Source: Pseudomonadota bacterium (GTDB taxonomy: Bacteria > Pseudomonadota > Gammaproteobacteria > Xanthomonadales > SZUA-38). Taken from it: a stretch of DNA of 64,000 bases. The position numbers and the translations under genes are program-made. The notes below the pieces were generated by a model. It saw only the letters and a program-made list of their open reading frames with translations. It made no database searches and was not told where the DNA came from. Of the stretch, positions 1 through 7,408 are shown in pieces. Each line of letters begins with the position of its first letter. Within the stretch, counting starts at the first letter, position 1. Location of the stretch: NCBI GenBank assembly GCA_039033415.1, contig JBCCCR010000036.1:1-64000 (forward strand). Direction: 5' to 3'.

Positions 1-71
1 ACCGGCACGCCGGCTTCGTGTTGCTTGAGAATGGCCAGAATCTGGCGGTCGGAAAATCGAGACTTCTTCAT
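1..71 (-). CDS. IS3-family transposase OrfA, N-terminal fragment
   Basis: Reading the minus strand from ATG at 71-69 gives MKKSRFSDRQILAILKQHEA and a few more residues before the window edge. This is the typical start of IS3-family OrfA, the helix-turn-helix protein that is fused by frameshifting to the DDE recombinase OrfB. A strong Shine-Dalgarno (GAAGGAG on the minus strand, about 77-83) precedes the ATG. Only about 23 codons are present, so nothing can be said about whether the element is active. Confidence 0.75.
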   Translation of the reverse strand, partial: MKKSRFSDRQILAILKQHEAGVP

Positions 72-141
72 GCTTCACTCCTTCTGCGATCATCTTAAAA
101 GTCTCTACTCAAAACCTCGACTAAAATCTGGGGGGATTACA
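1..141 (-). mobile_element. End of an IS3-family insertion sequence (partial, runs off left edge)
   Basis: The window begins inside an insertion sequence read on the minus strand. The likely terminal base is near 141, where the minus strand starts TGTAATCCCCCCAG; a TG start is typical of IS3-family ends. The element carries the first codons of a transposase OrfA. Its outer end sits inside a DUF2075 coding frame, so it is an insertion into a host gene. The other end and the target duplication lie outside the window, so the subgroup cannot be fixed. Confidence 0.75.
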
Positions 142-387
142 AATGAAGTCGACTCTTTTAGAGGTTTGAGGGACCTTGTATTCAATCGCCACGCCGGCAT
201 CATCAGGAATGCCGGCCCCAAGGAGCGCGTTGTTCATATACATCATCGAGTTTCGCCAAGACTCGATTTCCGATTTACTCGTTGATGCATGTCCGTGGGT
301 ACGAAATGCATTCAAGATTTGTTCTTCTATGGCGTTGTCATATACGTCCGCCGTGAACTCAGAACGGAGGGCGTCGTAAATAATCAT
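121..387 (-). pseudogene. DUF2075 (Schlafen-like ATPase/helicase) gene, 5' fragment cut by the IS
   Basis: The 88 codons begin MIIYDALRSEF and include SKSEIESWRNSM, IPDDAGVAIEY and PQTSKRVDFI, the conserved start of DUF2075 proteins (large predicted NTPases of the Schlafen/helicase type). Homology stops exactly at VDFI; the next codons (CNPPRF, stop) come from the IS end. A full protein would be several hundred residues, so the gene is disrupted here. Its ATG overlaps the stop of the upstream MazG-like gene as ATGA, indicating a two-gene operon. DUF2075 and MazG-like genes often occur in accessory or defence-type neighbourhoods; a defence role here is inference. Confidence 0.75.
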
Positions 388-743
388 CCGTTGTCCGGAT
401 CGTATTCAGTATATTTCTTGGCGCTACCCCTTACCCGGTCAGCCGGGTATTTCTCCGCGTTAATTTTGAGCTTTTCTTCAACCGCGCTTTCAATATCGAC
501 TCCCACAACATCAGCGAGTCGAGCTAGGTAGATCTGAATATCGGCGAGCTCTTGTTCGACCGCGGCCTTTTGATCGTCAGAAAGGTTTTGCGATTGTTTT
601 GGGTCAAGCCATTGGAAGATCTCGAGCAGTTCCGAAGCTTCTACCGTAACGGCCATAGCCAGGTTTTTTGGCGTATGAAACTGCTCCCAATCTCGTTCTC
701 TGGCGAAATGTCGGAGGCTCAACTGTAGGGCGTTAAGATCCAA
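384..743 (-). CDS. MazG-like nucleotide pyrophosphohydrolase
   Basis: This 119-aa protein belongs to the all-alpha NTP pyrophosphatase (MazG/RS21-C6, dCTPase-like) family, which hydrolyses nucleoside triphosphates to monophosphate and pyrophosphate. The metal-binding signature is present: E35 and E38 in VTVEASELLEIFQW, and E65 and D68 in QELADIQIYL. The length fits the single-domain subgroup. The gene is cotranscribed with the IS-interrupted DUF2075 gene (4-nt ATGA overlap). The A/T-rich base composition of this stretch differs from the downstream chromosome and suggests acquisition. Substrate preference cannot be read from the sequence. Confidence 0.85.
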   Translation of the reverse strand: MDLNALQLSLRHFARERDWEQFHTPKNLAMAVTVEASELLEIFQWLDPKQSQNLSDDQKAAVEQELADIQIYLARLADVVGVDIESAVEEKLKINAEKYPADRVRGSAKKYTEYDPDNG

Positions 744-760
744 GCGGTCATCCCTATACT
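733..760 (+). promoter_or_regulatory. Candidate sigma-70 promoter for the DUF429 gene
   Basis: TTAAGA (733-738) and TATACT (755-760) are separated by 16 nt on the plus strand, overlapping the start of the divergent MazG-like gene. Transcription would start near 767 and include two tiny coupled reading frames before the DUF429 start. Matches are 4/6 and 5/6 to consensus; prediction only. Confidence 0.4.
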
Positions 761-787
761 AATCAAAAGAGTGGAGGTTCAAGCACC

Positions 788-858
788 ATGAGGAGTATTG
801 CATGAAATTACCAGACCCAGCGTTCAGCCTCTGCTTGGACAATTGGGTTACTCGATGA
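788..858 (+). other. Two mini reading frames coupled to the DUF429 start
   Basis: ATG 788 opens a 5-codon frame (MRSIA) ending TGA 803-805, preceded by GGAGG at 773-777. ATG 802 opens an 18-codon frame (MKLPDPAFSLCLDNWVTR) ending TGA 856-858, preceded by AGGAG at 791-795. Each stop overlaps the next start as ATGA, the last one being the DUF429 ATG at 855. They may be leader peptides setting translation of DUF429, or remnants of an older coding start. Confidence 0.35.
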
Positions 859-1607
859 GTGTTCAGCTCATCGGTGTCGACTGCGCCGTAAACCCAAAAG
901 ACATCGGCATTGCTGTTGGACACTATTTCGACGCGGAAGTGGAAATTTCGCAGCTTATTGTCGGGCGTCCTCGGACAGTCGAAACTATTGCTTCAGTAGT
1001 AGATCCAAAAATGCCAACTCTTTTTGCCTTTGACTCTCCCTTGGGGTGGCCTCAGTCGCTTGCAGAAAGATTGGCGGATCACCAAGCAGGGACGGCCGTC
1101 GGAGCATGCCCGAATCATCTGTTTCGCCGCACGACGGATCGATTTATTCGTCACCTCGTCGGAAAGCAGCCGCTAGAGGTCGGAGCCGACCGCATCGCCA
1201 GAACCGCAGTCGCGAGTTTGAATCTGATAGCCGAACTTGAGGAGGCTCTTGGGAGCAATATCCCGCTGGTGTGGTCGCCTGCGGAGCTTTCATCTCTAGG
1301 CTGCATCGAGGTGTACCCAGCGGCAACACTAGAGGCCTGCAAACTGTCTTCTAGAGGATACAAGGGCAAGAAACCAGAGAACTTTGACGCCCGTAGTGTT
1401 CTGCTCGAATCATTATCAACACGATTTCAGTCTGATTCAGGATTGCTTGCTGAGGCCAAGGCCACCGATCACGGACTGGATGCAATGGTGTGCTGTCTTG
1501 CAGCTGTGCATTTTTTGGAGGGATCCTGCCCCCCGCCTCAAGACCTGGCCGTTGCTAGAAGGGAGGGGTGGATATGGGTGAAGTTACCCGGATCTAACAG
1601 TAGATAA
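855..1607 (+). CDS. DUF429 family protein (predicted RNase H-fold nuclease)
   Basis: The 250-aa product begins MSVQLIGVDCAVNPKDIG, matching the DUF429 N-terminus in which an early Asp in a GxD motif heads an RNase H-like fold. Later motifs fit the family: TLFAFDSPLGWP, RRTTDRFIR, IEVYPAATLEA and a late acidic pair in ATDHGLDAMVCCLAA. The family is predicted to be a nuclease but is poorly characterised. I chose ATG 855 over the in-frame TTG 798 because conserved sequence starts there and it is coupled to an upstream mini-ORF. It is divergent from the MazG-like gene and shares its lower GC. Confidence 0.75.
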   Translation: MSVQLIGVDCAVNPKDIGIAVGHYFDAEVEISQLIVGRPRTVETIASVVDPKMPTLFAFDSPLGWPQSLAERLADHQAGTAVGACPNHLFRRTTDRFIRHLVGKQPLEVGADRIARTAVASLNLIAELEEALGSNIPLVWSPAELSSLGCIEVYPAATLEACKLSSRGYKGKKPENFDARSVLLESLSTRFQSDSGLLAEAKATDHGLDAMVCCLAAVHFLEGSCPPPQDLAVARREGWIWVKLPGSNSR

Positions 1608-1746
1608 GTGATCGGGTCATGCCGCGGGTCATGAAGTGGCTGAAGCGGGGTTCTGCCATCAGATTTGGGTTTCTTTCGGGATAAGCTCGCCTAAAGCGCA
1701 CGTCAAAGCCATACTTCGTCGCCGATTTTCGATCGTCTGACAGGCG

Positions 1747-2589
1747 CTAAAAGGGAGCACTGCGCCCCGGAGACTGCGCAAGCTTTTGATAGTCGCCCGG
1801 CGTGACGCCGAACGCTTTGCGAAACACCCTCGTGAAATGGCTTTGGTCGGCAAAGCCTGTGATCTGCGAGACCAGCGACAGGTCGTTGCCTTCGTTGATC
1901 AGCTCTCGAGCCTTGGCCAGCCTGAGCTGCCGGAAGTAGTTGCCCGGCGTGACGCCGTGGCATGCGTGAAAGTCTCGGATGACCTGATTGCGACTGACCT
2001 CGGTCTCGTCGGCCAGTCTCTGAAGATCGATCGGTTGATCGAGATGCTGCTCCATCAGCGCTTCGTACGCGGGCGTTCTTTGCTGCGACCGATCGTTGTC
2101 CAGATCCTCCTTCGGTGCCGCGGCTGATACGGCGAAGCGAGCCACGAGCTGGGCGAGCGCCTCGATCGCGCTGGACTGACGATCCAACAGTTCGCCCTGC
2201 TGACTGTCCCGGTGGGCAGAGAGGAGCGTTTGCGCCATAGCTGCGTTGGCAATCTTTGGCGCCGCCAGCTTTACGCTGTCCGCCAGGCCGGCCGCAGCGC
2301 CGAGTTCGTCCATCAGATCTGCAGAGAGATACCAGGTCTTGTGCGACCAATGACCATCGTCAATGGGCCCGCACCCGTGCAGCTCTCCGGGGTTTGCTAC
2401 GGCAATCTCCTCGGCTTGAACCGTGATGGTGTCTCCCTGGTGATGAAAGGTTTTCCGACCCGAGTCGAGGACGATGATGGAGTAGGCGTCATGGGCGTGC
2501 ACCGCGTGTTCGTGAGGTCCGGGTTCCGCGCTGAACAGCGTCAGGCCATCGATTTCGGGGTGTAGCTCAAGCGTTGTTGCCGCGCCCAT
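1747..2589 (-). CDS. AraC-family transcriptional regulator with cupin sensor domain
   Basis: This 280-aa protein has an N-terminal AraC-type cupin (HAHDAYSIIVLDSG near residue 40, then a GELHGCG turn) and a C-terminal pair of helix-turn-helix motifs (LQRLADETEVSRNQVIRDF; ISLVSQITGFADQSHFTRVF-like, ending FGVTPGDYQ). The cupin would bind a small ligand; the C-terminus binds DNA. In-frame sequence extends upstream to 2670, but the family match starts at MGAATTLELHPEID, so ATG 2589 is used. It lies 99 nt downstream of the G8/beta-helix gene on the same strand and may be cotranscribed with it. Ligand and targets are unknown. Confidence 0.85.
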   Translation of the reverse strand: MGAATTLELHPEIDGLTLFSAEPGPHEHAVHAHDAYSIIVLDSGRKTFHHQGDTITVQAEEIAVANPGELHGCGPIDDGHWSHKTWYLSADLMDELGAAAGLADSVKLAAPKIANAAMAQTLLSAHRDSQQGELLDRQSSAIEALAQLVARFAVSAAAPKEDLDNDRSQQRTPAYEALMEQHLDQPIDLQRLADETEVSRNQVIRDFHACHGVTPGNYFRQLRLAKARELINEGNDLSLVSQITGFADQSHFTRVFRKAFGVTPGDYQKLAQSPGRSAPF

Positions 2590-2688
2590 GTTTGCTCCGA
2601 TTCTGGTGTGTGACACCGAGCATGAGAGGACGCGGAGCAAACTGCTGTGACGCCAATCACAGTGCAGCAAGCCCTACGGTGATCAACG

Positions 2689-4656
2689 TCAGTTCGGTGT
2701 CTCGAACGAGTCCCGGAACAGGTCGTTCGATGTTGCCCTGACCGACATGTAGGCGTTGTACTCCACCATGAACGTGGCGTCCGTTGCGATGTTGCGCCCA
2801 CCGATGTAAGTCAGCTGGCCGGTCCCGCTGACGGTACCATCCACGTCGATCATCAGGCTATCTTCCAGGTCAACGCCTTCGCGGCCCATGTACCAGAAGC
2901 CGGGGGTGTCGATCAGCGTGATGTTGGAGGCCCGCAGATAAGGAGAGGTATCCAGCACGTCCTTCCACATCGTAAACGCGCCGGGTTCAAAGCCCACAAA
3001 GGTCACGTTGTCGACTCGCGGGTTGTCTCCGCCGCGGCGTCCGCCCTGAAAGTGCATGCCGCCACCGAGATGCCGGCGATTCCCGATAATTTGATTCTCA
3101 CCGCCGATCAGATTGTCGGTCTGCTGGATGGCGACAATGTTCTCGATGTTGGACTGGTGGTTAAAGATCGCCATCGAGCTGTCGGCGATGATTGAGTCTC
3201 GAAAGGTGTGGTTGCGGTTCTCCAGCCACGCGCCGGCTAGCGAATTTTTGTAGGCGGTGAACTGCTCGAAAACCACGTTTTTCCCCAGCCCCGCGTAGTG
3301 GGTCACCATCAGCCCGCTGGTGCGGGTCTTTGGCCCATAGGTGGGAATGCCGCCGCCGGGCAGCACGCGGTAATGCGAGTGTGCGACGTTGCCCCGAAAA
3401 ATGTTGGGCGTCTCGTTGTACACAATAAACTGCTGATCCCGATGACCGATTACCTGGGAATCAAAGAAGAACCCAATGCCCTGCGCTCCGCCGGCCGCGT
3501 GGTTGTCTTCAATGATGTTGTGATAGCTCCGCATCCAGAACCCTGACGGGCGATGCTCCGCCTGGTCCGACTCGGTGTGGTCGTCGCGCGGAAACGAGAA
3601 GTCTTCGTTGGGGCGCCGCTTGTACAGCACCGCCAGGTTTCTGAGGTAAGCGTTGCCCACCTCGGTACCCGTCTCGGACGGCACGTACGCATGCCCCCAC
3701 ACGTCGTACACGACGTTATCGCTCACCAGCACGTTGTTCACCTCGTGAGTGACCACACCGCGCTGGAAACTGTTGTGGATGCTGGTGTCGCGGATGTAGC
3801 TGCCGCTGGCGTCTAAGCCAGGTTCTGAAGGGCCGTGCCAGTGAGCCGGATACCGGCCCTGTTTTCGGAGCTGGCCGCCGCGCGTCATCTCAACGCCCGA
3901 GATCTGTACCTGGCTAAGAGGCATGAACATGGCGTGGAAGCCAAAGTGATCAGCCTCGGAAGACTCGGGCGCCTGGATCCGAACGTTCCGGGTCAACAGG
4001 CCGACCTCAGCACGAACGTCGAGGTCGCGACCGACAATCGTTTTGACATGGCCGAGGTGCGGAAAGGCCAGCGCTGGCGTGAACGACACGGTATTCTCAT
4101 CGATCGCCGTTATCGTCAGTTTCTCAGCTTCTTCAGCATGGAAACCGCTGGCGGCGATCACAATTTCGTCGCCGATTGACCAGCCTGGCGCATTTGCCAG
4201 CGTCAGCTCAGTGTCGCCGGGATTCACGTCGGCCGCGAGCTGTGTCCAGCTCGTCTTGGCCGCGCTGGCGCCGTGCAGTGACAGCGAGCCGCCGCCCATA
4301 ACTCCGAGCACCCGGTTGCCCATGGCGCCGCTGCCCAGGTCGGGTTCGGTCAGCTCGATCACGGCGTTGGCGGTGAATGGTTGAGCCGAGGTGCCGACCT
4401 CCAAAGCGCCGCCGTTGTGAATCATGATGCGCGCCACCTCCAGGCGGAGATCCTGATCGGCAAAAGCCAGCGTTCCCATAATGTCGAGCGAACCCAGCGG
4501 CGGTGGCGAGACGTCCAGCGTGATGAGCTGTCCAGCCGGAATCGTAACGTTCTCTCCGGTCCCGGGAACGCCACCTGGCCAGCTGGCCGGATCCGACCAG
4601 TTTCCGGCGTTAGCAGCCACCGTAAGAAAGAGCAGGGAAAGCGCTAGAAGCCTCAT
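2689..4656 (-). CDS. Secreted G8-domain/right-handed beta-helix protein (CEMIP/TMEM2-like) with FE-type tail
   Basis: The 655-aa protein has a signal peptide (about 1-17, ending ANA). A G8 domain follows (WSDPASWPGGVPGTGENVTI, about 19-130), then a parallel beta-helix of the type found in animal CEMIP/TMEM2 hyaluronidases: GRYPAHWHG, DTSIHNSFQRGVVTH, VYDVWGHAYV, GTEVGNAYLRNLAV, FRGNVAHSH and FTAYKNSLAGAWLENR. Animal relatives depolymerise hyaluronan, so a secreted polysaccharide-active role is plausible but unproven. It ends DLFRDSFETPN, one of several similar tails in this window. It stands alone upstream of an AraC regulator, which could control it. Confidence 0.8.
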   Translation of the reverse strand: MRLLALSLLFLTVAANAGNWSDPASWPGGVPGTGENVTIPAGQLITLDVSPPPLGSLDIMGTLAFADQDLRLEVARIMIHNGGALEVGTSAQPFTANAVIELTEPDLGSGAMGNRVLGVMGGGSLSLHGASAAKTSWTQLAADVNPGDTELTLANAPGWSIGDEIVIAASGFHAEEAEKLTITAIDENTVSFTPALAFPHLGHVKTIVGRDLDVRAEVGLLTRNVRIQAPESSEADHFGFHAMFMPLSQVQISGVEMTRGGQLRKQGRYPAHWHGPSEPGLDASGSYIRDTSIHNSFQRGVVTHEVNNVLVSDNVVYDVWGHAYVPSETGTEVGNAYLRNLAVLYKRRPNEDFSFPRDDHTESDQAEHRPSGFWMRSYHNIIEDNHAAGGAQGIGFFFDSQVIGHRDQQFIVYNETPNIFRGNVAHSHYRVLPGGGIPTYGPKTRTSGLMVTHYAGLGKNVVFEQFTAYKNSLAGAWLENRNHTFRDSIIADSSMAIFNHQSNIENIVAIQQTDNLIGGENQIIGNRRHLGGGMHFQGGRRGGDNPRVDNVTFVGFEPGAFTMWKDVLDTSPYLRASNITLIDTPGFWYMGREGVDLEDSLMIDVDGTVSGTGQLTYIGGRNIATDATFMVEYNAYMSVRATSNDLFRDSFETPN

Positions 4657-4818
4657 AGACCATTCCTTATTCGATCGGCAGCCGGGAGCGGTGCCGGAAT
4701 GGGCTCAACTATCAAAGCAACCTTGAACGGGCGTATAGAACAGAATCAACGTGCGCTAAGCAGACGAACCATGAATTTTCTAATCTGTGACCCACTTCCG
4801 AAGAAAAGCGATTTCAGG

Positions 4819-5754
4819 TCACTGGCATTGGACCGACTCAAAATCATTCTGCACCAGCGCAGACCAGGTGGGGTTGAGTTCTGAAAAGCGGCAGAAGCGC
4901 TCCTGGAGCCCTTGCCGATCGCCAACCGCGAGCGAAAATCGAGCCGCGTTCAGCCAAATACGGTCCCAATCCGGAGCGAGCTTAAGGGCTAACTGCACAG
5001 ATGCTTCGGCCTTTTCCACCTCGCCGCGGGCCCGAAGCCTGCCTGCCTGAAAAACCAGGCTGCGGGCTTTGACGGCGTTGTAGGCGTGACGGAGTTGATG
5101 AACGGCGTCACCCGTCGCGAAATCAACCCGCAGATCGATATCCACCGGCCAGCCCTGCGGTGTGGCAACAAGCAGTGCAGCCGACATGACGCCGATCCGT
5201 TGGCCTCCTGCCGCAAGCCCTGCCTCAAGCGCGGTAAGCAGGCCCTCACCCAGAGGCCCCCGATGCTGTTCAAAGGTCCGGAGCATCGCTTCCAACACCT
5301 CATCTGACGCAAGCCCGTTGCCCTGCACCGAGACGTAGGCTGATTGGCGATGGCCGGCAACCGGGCCAGCACTCTCTCCGGTGAACGCCGCGCTGTCACC
5401 TCTGATCGAGACTACCGCCACCTGTCGCTCATCGAGCCCGGCCCCATCGCCGAATTCTTTGCCGGCCTCGAGCGCAAGGTCCAAGGCGCGCTGCGCCGAA
5501 TCGCCGGCCGAGAGTGAGGTCAGGAGGGCCTCGCGATGCAGCGGATTGGTCTCAAATTGTGAGACGCCGGCACCAACGCCAGCTTTGGCAAACGGCACGC
5601 TGTTACCGACGGCGAGGTTGTGTGTGGCAACCGCGACGCCGCAGGATTGAGTTTGCGGGTCGCAGGCCACGATGGAGTACGTTGCTGGCGCCGACGGCGA
5701 TACAAGGAGCAGCAGCCAGAAAAGCGCTGCGGTTCGGGAGATTTGGATAGGCAT
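4819..5754 (-). CDS. Secreted DUF1028 (Ntn-hydrolase-like) protein
   Basis: The 311-aa product has a signal peptide (ALFWLLLLVSPSAPA, cleavage near residue 24) followed by the DUF1028 signature: TYSIVACDPQTQSCGVAVAT, VPFAKAGVGAGVSQFETNP, QVAVVSIRGDSAAFTGESAG, YVSVQGNGLAS and PVDIDLRVDF. DUF1028 has an N-terminal-nucleophile hydrolase-like fold; its reaction is not established. The last 80 residues are helical and TPR-like (LRARGEVEKAEASVQLALKLAPDW). ATG 5754 is chosen because an earlier in-frame start (5829) would add 25 residues before the signal peptide. No clear operon partner. Confidence 0.8.
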   Translation of the reverse strand: MPIQISRTAALFWLLLLVSPSAPATYSIVACDPQTQSCGVAVATHNLAVGNSVPFAKAGVGAGVSQFETNPLHREALLTSLSAGDSAQRALDLALEAGKEFGDGAGLDERQVAVVSIRGDSAAFTGESAGPVAGHRQSAYVSVQGNGLASDEVLEAMLRTFEQHRGPLGEGLLTALEAGLAAGGQRIGVMSAALLVATPQGWPVDIDLRVDFATGDAVHQLRHAYNAVKARSLVFQAGRLRARGEVEKAEASVQLALKLAPDWDRIWLNAARFSLAVGDRQGLQERFCRFSELNPTWSALVQNDFESVQCQ

Positions 5755-5824
5755 TATCAAGCCGATTGCAAGAGTGAACTGTTGCTTAGACGCCGCAGGT
5801 GACCAATTTGCTACACGAAACGGA

Positions 5825-5841
5825 AACAAAAAGGGGTCAGG
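5825..5841. repeat. 17-nt direct repeat, copy 1
   Basis: AACAAAAAGGGGTCAGG occurs here and again at 7338-7354, so the two copies bracket the ECF sigma/membrane protein operon. Only the second copy is extended into a long inverted repeat. Confidence 0.7.
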
Positions 5842-5855
5842 AAAGCTAAACCAAA

Positions 5856-5881
5856 GCGCAGCCCCCGACCGGAGGCTGCGC
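5856..5881 (-). terminator. Candidate terminator of the sigma/membrane protein operon
   Basis: GCGCAGCC (5856-5863) pairs with GGCTGCGC (5874-5881) around a 10-nt loop. On the minus strand the stem is followed by TTTGGTTT. It lies 44 nt beyond the stop codon at 5925, which fits intrinsic termination of that operon. Confidence 0.55.
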
Positions 5882-5924
5882 CGTCACTTTCTGCCGTAAC
5901 TGGGCTCTCAGGCAGACGCCCTAG

Positions 5925-6704
5925 CTACTCCATGTCGACGACAATCGTGACGCCTTCGGGTACCGCAAAGAGCTCTGAGGGCAGAGGTTCATCGAAGGTA
6001 TAGGTTGCCTCGAGCGTCATTCCGTCGCCGATGTTGGCCTCGAGCCGTACGGGCTGGTTGGTATCGACGTCAGCCCATAGGGTGACCCGCGTTGCGTCAA
6101 GCTCGAGGTGGTAGCCGCGGCAGGGCAGGCCGTCGATGATGCGGGTTTCCTCGAGCGGTTCGGCCCTTCCTTGAAAGTCCCTCAGTTCGGCAAACCAGGC
6201 CAGCGACTCATTTCCCACCGCGGCCGCATCAACCGCCGAGTCCCAGCCGGTATCGCCCGCAATGGCGATGCGCATGGCCTGGTTACCCGGCAATAGCGTG
6301 GTCATCGTGGCCGACTCCGGATCGACGATGTGGGTAACCGGGCCCGTCTCGATGCGGGCGAAGCCACTCGCTTCCGCCATGACGTCGATTTCCGTGACGA
6401 TCGCGCCTCCGGTCTCGAACGTCATATGCATGTGGACGGTCTCGAAGTTTCGGAACCACTCCTGGACCGACGCAAACGCCACGCCGTTGCCCGGCACGAG
6501 CAGCGGAAAAAGCCCGACGCAAGCGACGAGCGCGAGGGCGGCGCCAGCCCAACGCAGGGGGCCTGACAAACGGGAGGCCGGGCGGGGTGACGGCAGTTGT
6601 TCCTGAAATCGTCGCGCCGCCTGGTCAACGGCGGCTTGCGGCGTATCACTTCGCGCAGCGTCGATGCAGGAGTCCAGCAGGTTGTTGGTCATGTCCGTAG
6701 TCAT
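5925..6704 (-). CDS. Membrane-anchored probable anti-sigma partner, LolA-like periplasmic domain
   Basis: The 259-aa protein has a cytoplasmic N-terminus of about 50 residues, one transmembrane helix (about 50-70, WAGAALALVACVGLFPLLVP) and a periplasmic beta-rich domain with sequences such as VHMHMTFETGGAIVTEIDV, RIIDGLPCRGYHLEL and TYTFDEPLPSELFAVPEGV. That domain resembles LolA/LppX-type folds seen in outer-membrane-lipoprotein sensors and some anti-sigma proteins. Its ATG overlaps the sigma factor stop by 4 nt, so the two are translationally coupled. The anti-sigma role is inferred from that arrangement. No classical zinc anti-sigma HxxxCxxC motif is seen. Confidence 0.65.
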   Translation of the reverse strand: MTTDMTNNLLDSCIDAARSDTPQAAVDQAARRFQEQLPSPRPASRLSGPLRWAGAALALVACVGLFPLLVPGNGVAFASVQEWFRNFETVHMHMTFETGGAIVTEIDVMAEASGFARIETGPVTHIVDPESATMTTLLPGNQAMRIAIAGDTGWDSAVDAAAVGNESLAWFAELRDFQGRAEPLEETRIIDGLPCRGYHLELDATRVTLWADVDTNQPVRLEANIGDGMTLEATYTFDEPLPSELFAVPEGVTIVVDME

Positions 6705-7261
6705 TGTGCTTCTCCAGTAGTTTGAGGCGCGGCATCCAGGAGTTGGCTCAGGTCTTCTGACAACCGTTTGCGGAGCCGATGCAGAGCAACGCCGACAGCG
6801 TTGGCGTTCATTCCTAGCTCACGACCGATTTCTGCTTGATCAAGGTCCGCAAAACACTGCAGCGAAAACAGCGTGGCGTCGCGTTCAGAAAGCCCCGCGA
6901 CGGCGGTGCGAAGCGCCTCCGCACGCTGGCGTTGGACCAGCTGTTCGTCGGGTTCTTCGGGCAGCGTTAGATCGACCGGAAGCTGCGACGGATCCCGGCG
7001 CCTGCGCAGCTGATCAATCGCCCGGTTCACCGCCATCTTCTTGAGCAATGCCGGCCAGCTTCGAACTTCCGCTGGACGTTTCCTCAAGAGCTTTTCCGCG
7101 ATGTCCTGGGCAACATCTTCGGCTTCCGCCACGTCGCCAAGCACTCTGGCTGCCGCGCTGATCATCAGGCCCGCATGTGCACTAAGCGCCTCGATTAGCT
7201 CCTGCTCATCGACGCGGCTCGGAAAGAAGCGCGCCATCAGGTCCCGCGTTCGGGTGGTCAT
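6701..7261 (-). CDS. ECF-subfamily RNA polymerase sigma factor
   Basis: This 186-aa protein has a sigma-70 region 2 (about 25-95, with DVAEAEDVAQDIAEKLL and a WPALLKKMAVNRAIDQLRRRR stretch) and region 4 (about 125-175, LSERDATLFSLQCFADLDQAEIGRELGMNANAVGVALHRLRKRL). It directs RNA polymerase to a dedicated promoter set. It is the first gene of a two-gene operon with a membrane protein that probably holds it inactive until a signal. The gene is bracketed by two copies of a GGGGTCAGG-containing repeat. Its regulon is unknown; the beta-helix gene transcribed toward it is a neighbour rather than a proven target. Confidence 0.9.
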   Translation of the reverse strand: MTTRTRDLMARFFPSRVDEQELIEALSAHAGLMISAAARVLGDVAEAEDVAQDIAEKLLRKRPAEVRSWPALLKKMAVNRAIDQLRRRRDPSQLPVDLTLPEEPDEQLVQRQRAEALRTAVAGLSERDATLFSLQCFADLDQAEIGRELGMNANAVGVALHRLRKRLSEDLSQLLDAAPQTTGEAQ

Positions 7262-7341
7262 TTCATTGTCATCCTAAGTGCCGTTCGACAAGGAGACGTG
7301 GGTCTGCGGACTTTCTTACACACGCGAGACAAAAGAGAACA

Positions 7342-7391
7342 AAAAGGGGTCAGGTTCAATTACCAAAGGGAAATTGAACCTGACCCCTTTT
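7342..7391. repeat. Perfect 20-bp inverted repeat (hairpin), also direct-repeat copy 2
   Basis: Arms 7342-7361 (starting AAAAGGGGTCAGG) and 7372-7391 are exact reverse complements around a 10-nt loop (ACCAAAGGGA). The left arm contains the 17-nt repeat also found at 5825-5841. The stem ends in runs of A and T on either side, so it could terminate the beta-helix gene transcript (stop at 7409) before the ECF operon. Similar GGGGTCAGGTTCAATT palindromes are widespread intergenic elements in proteobacteria, so a mobile REP-like origin is likely. Confidence 0.8.
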
Positions 7392-7408
7392 CGCCAACAG
7401 CGATGCCG

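Noticed and set aside
1703-2350. 215-codon minus-strand frame overlapping the AraC gene
   Set aside because: It is Gly/Arg/Ser-rich with no recognisable domain, and is explained by the out-of-frame GC-rich AraC gene.
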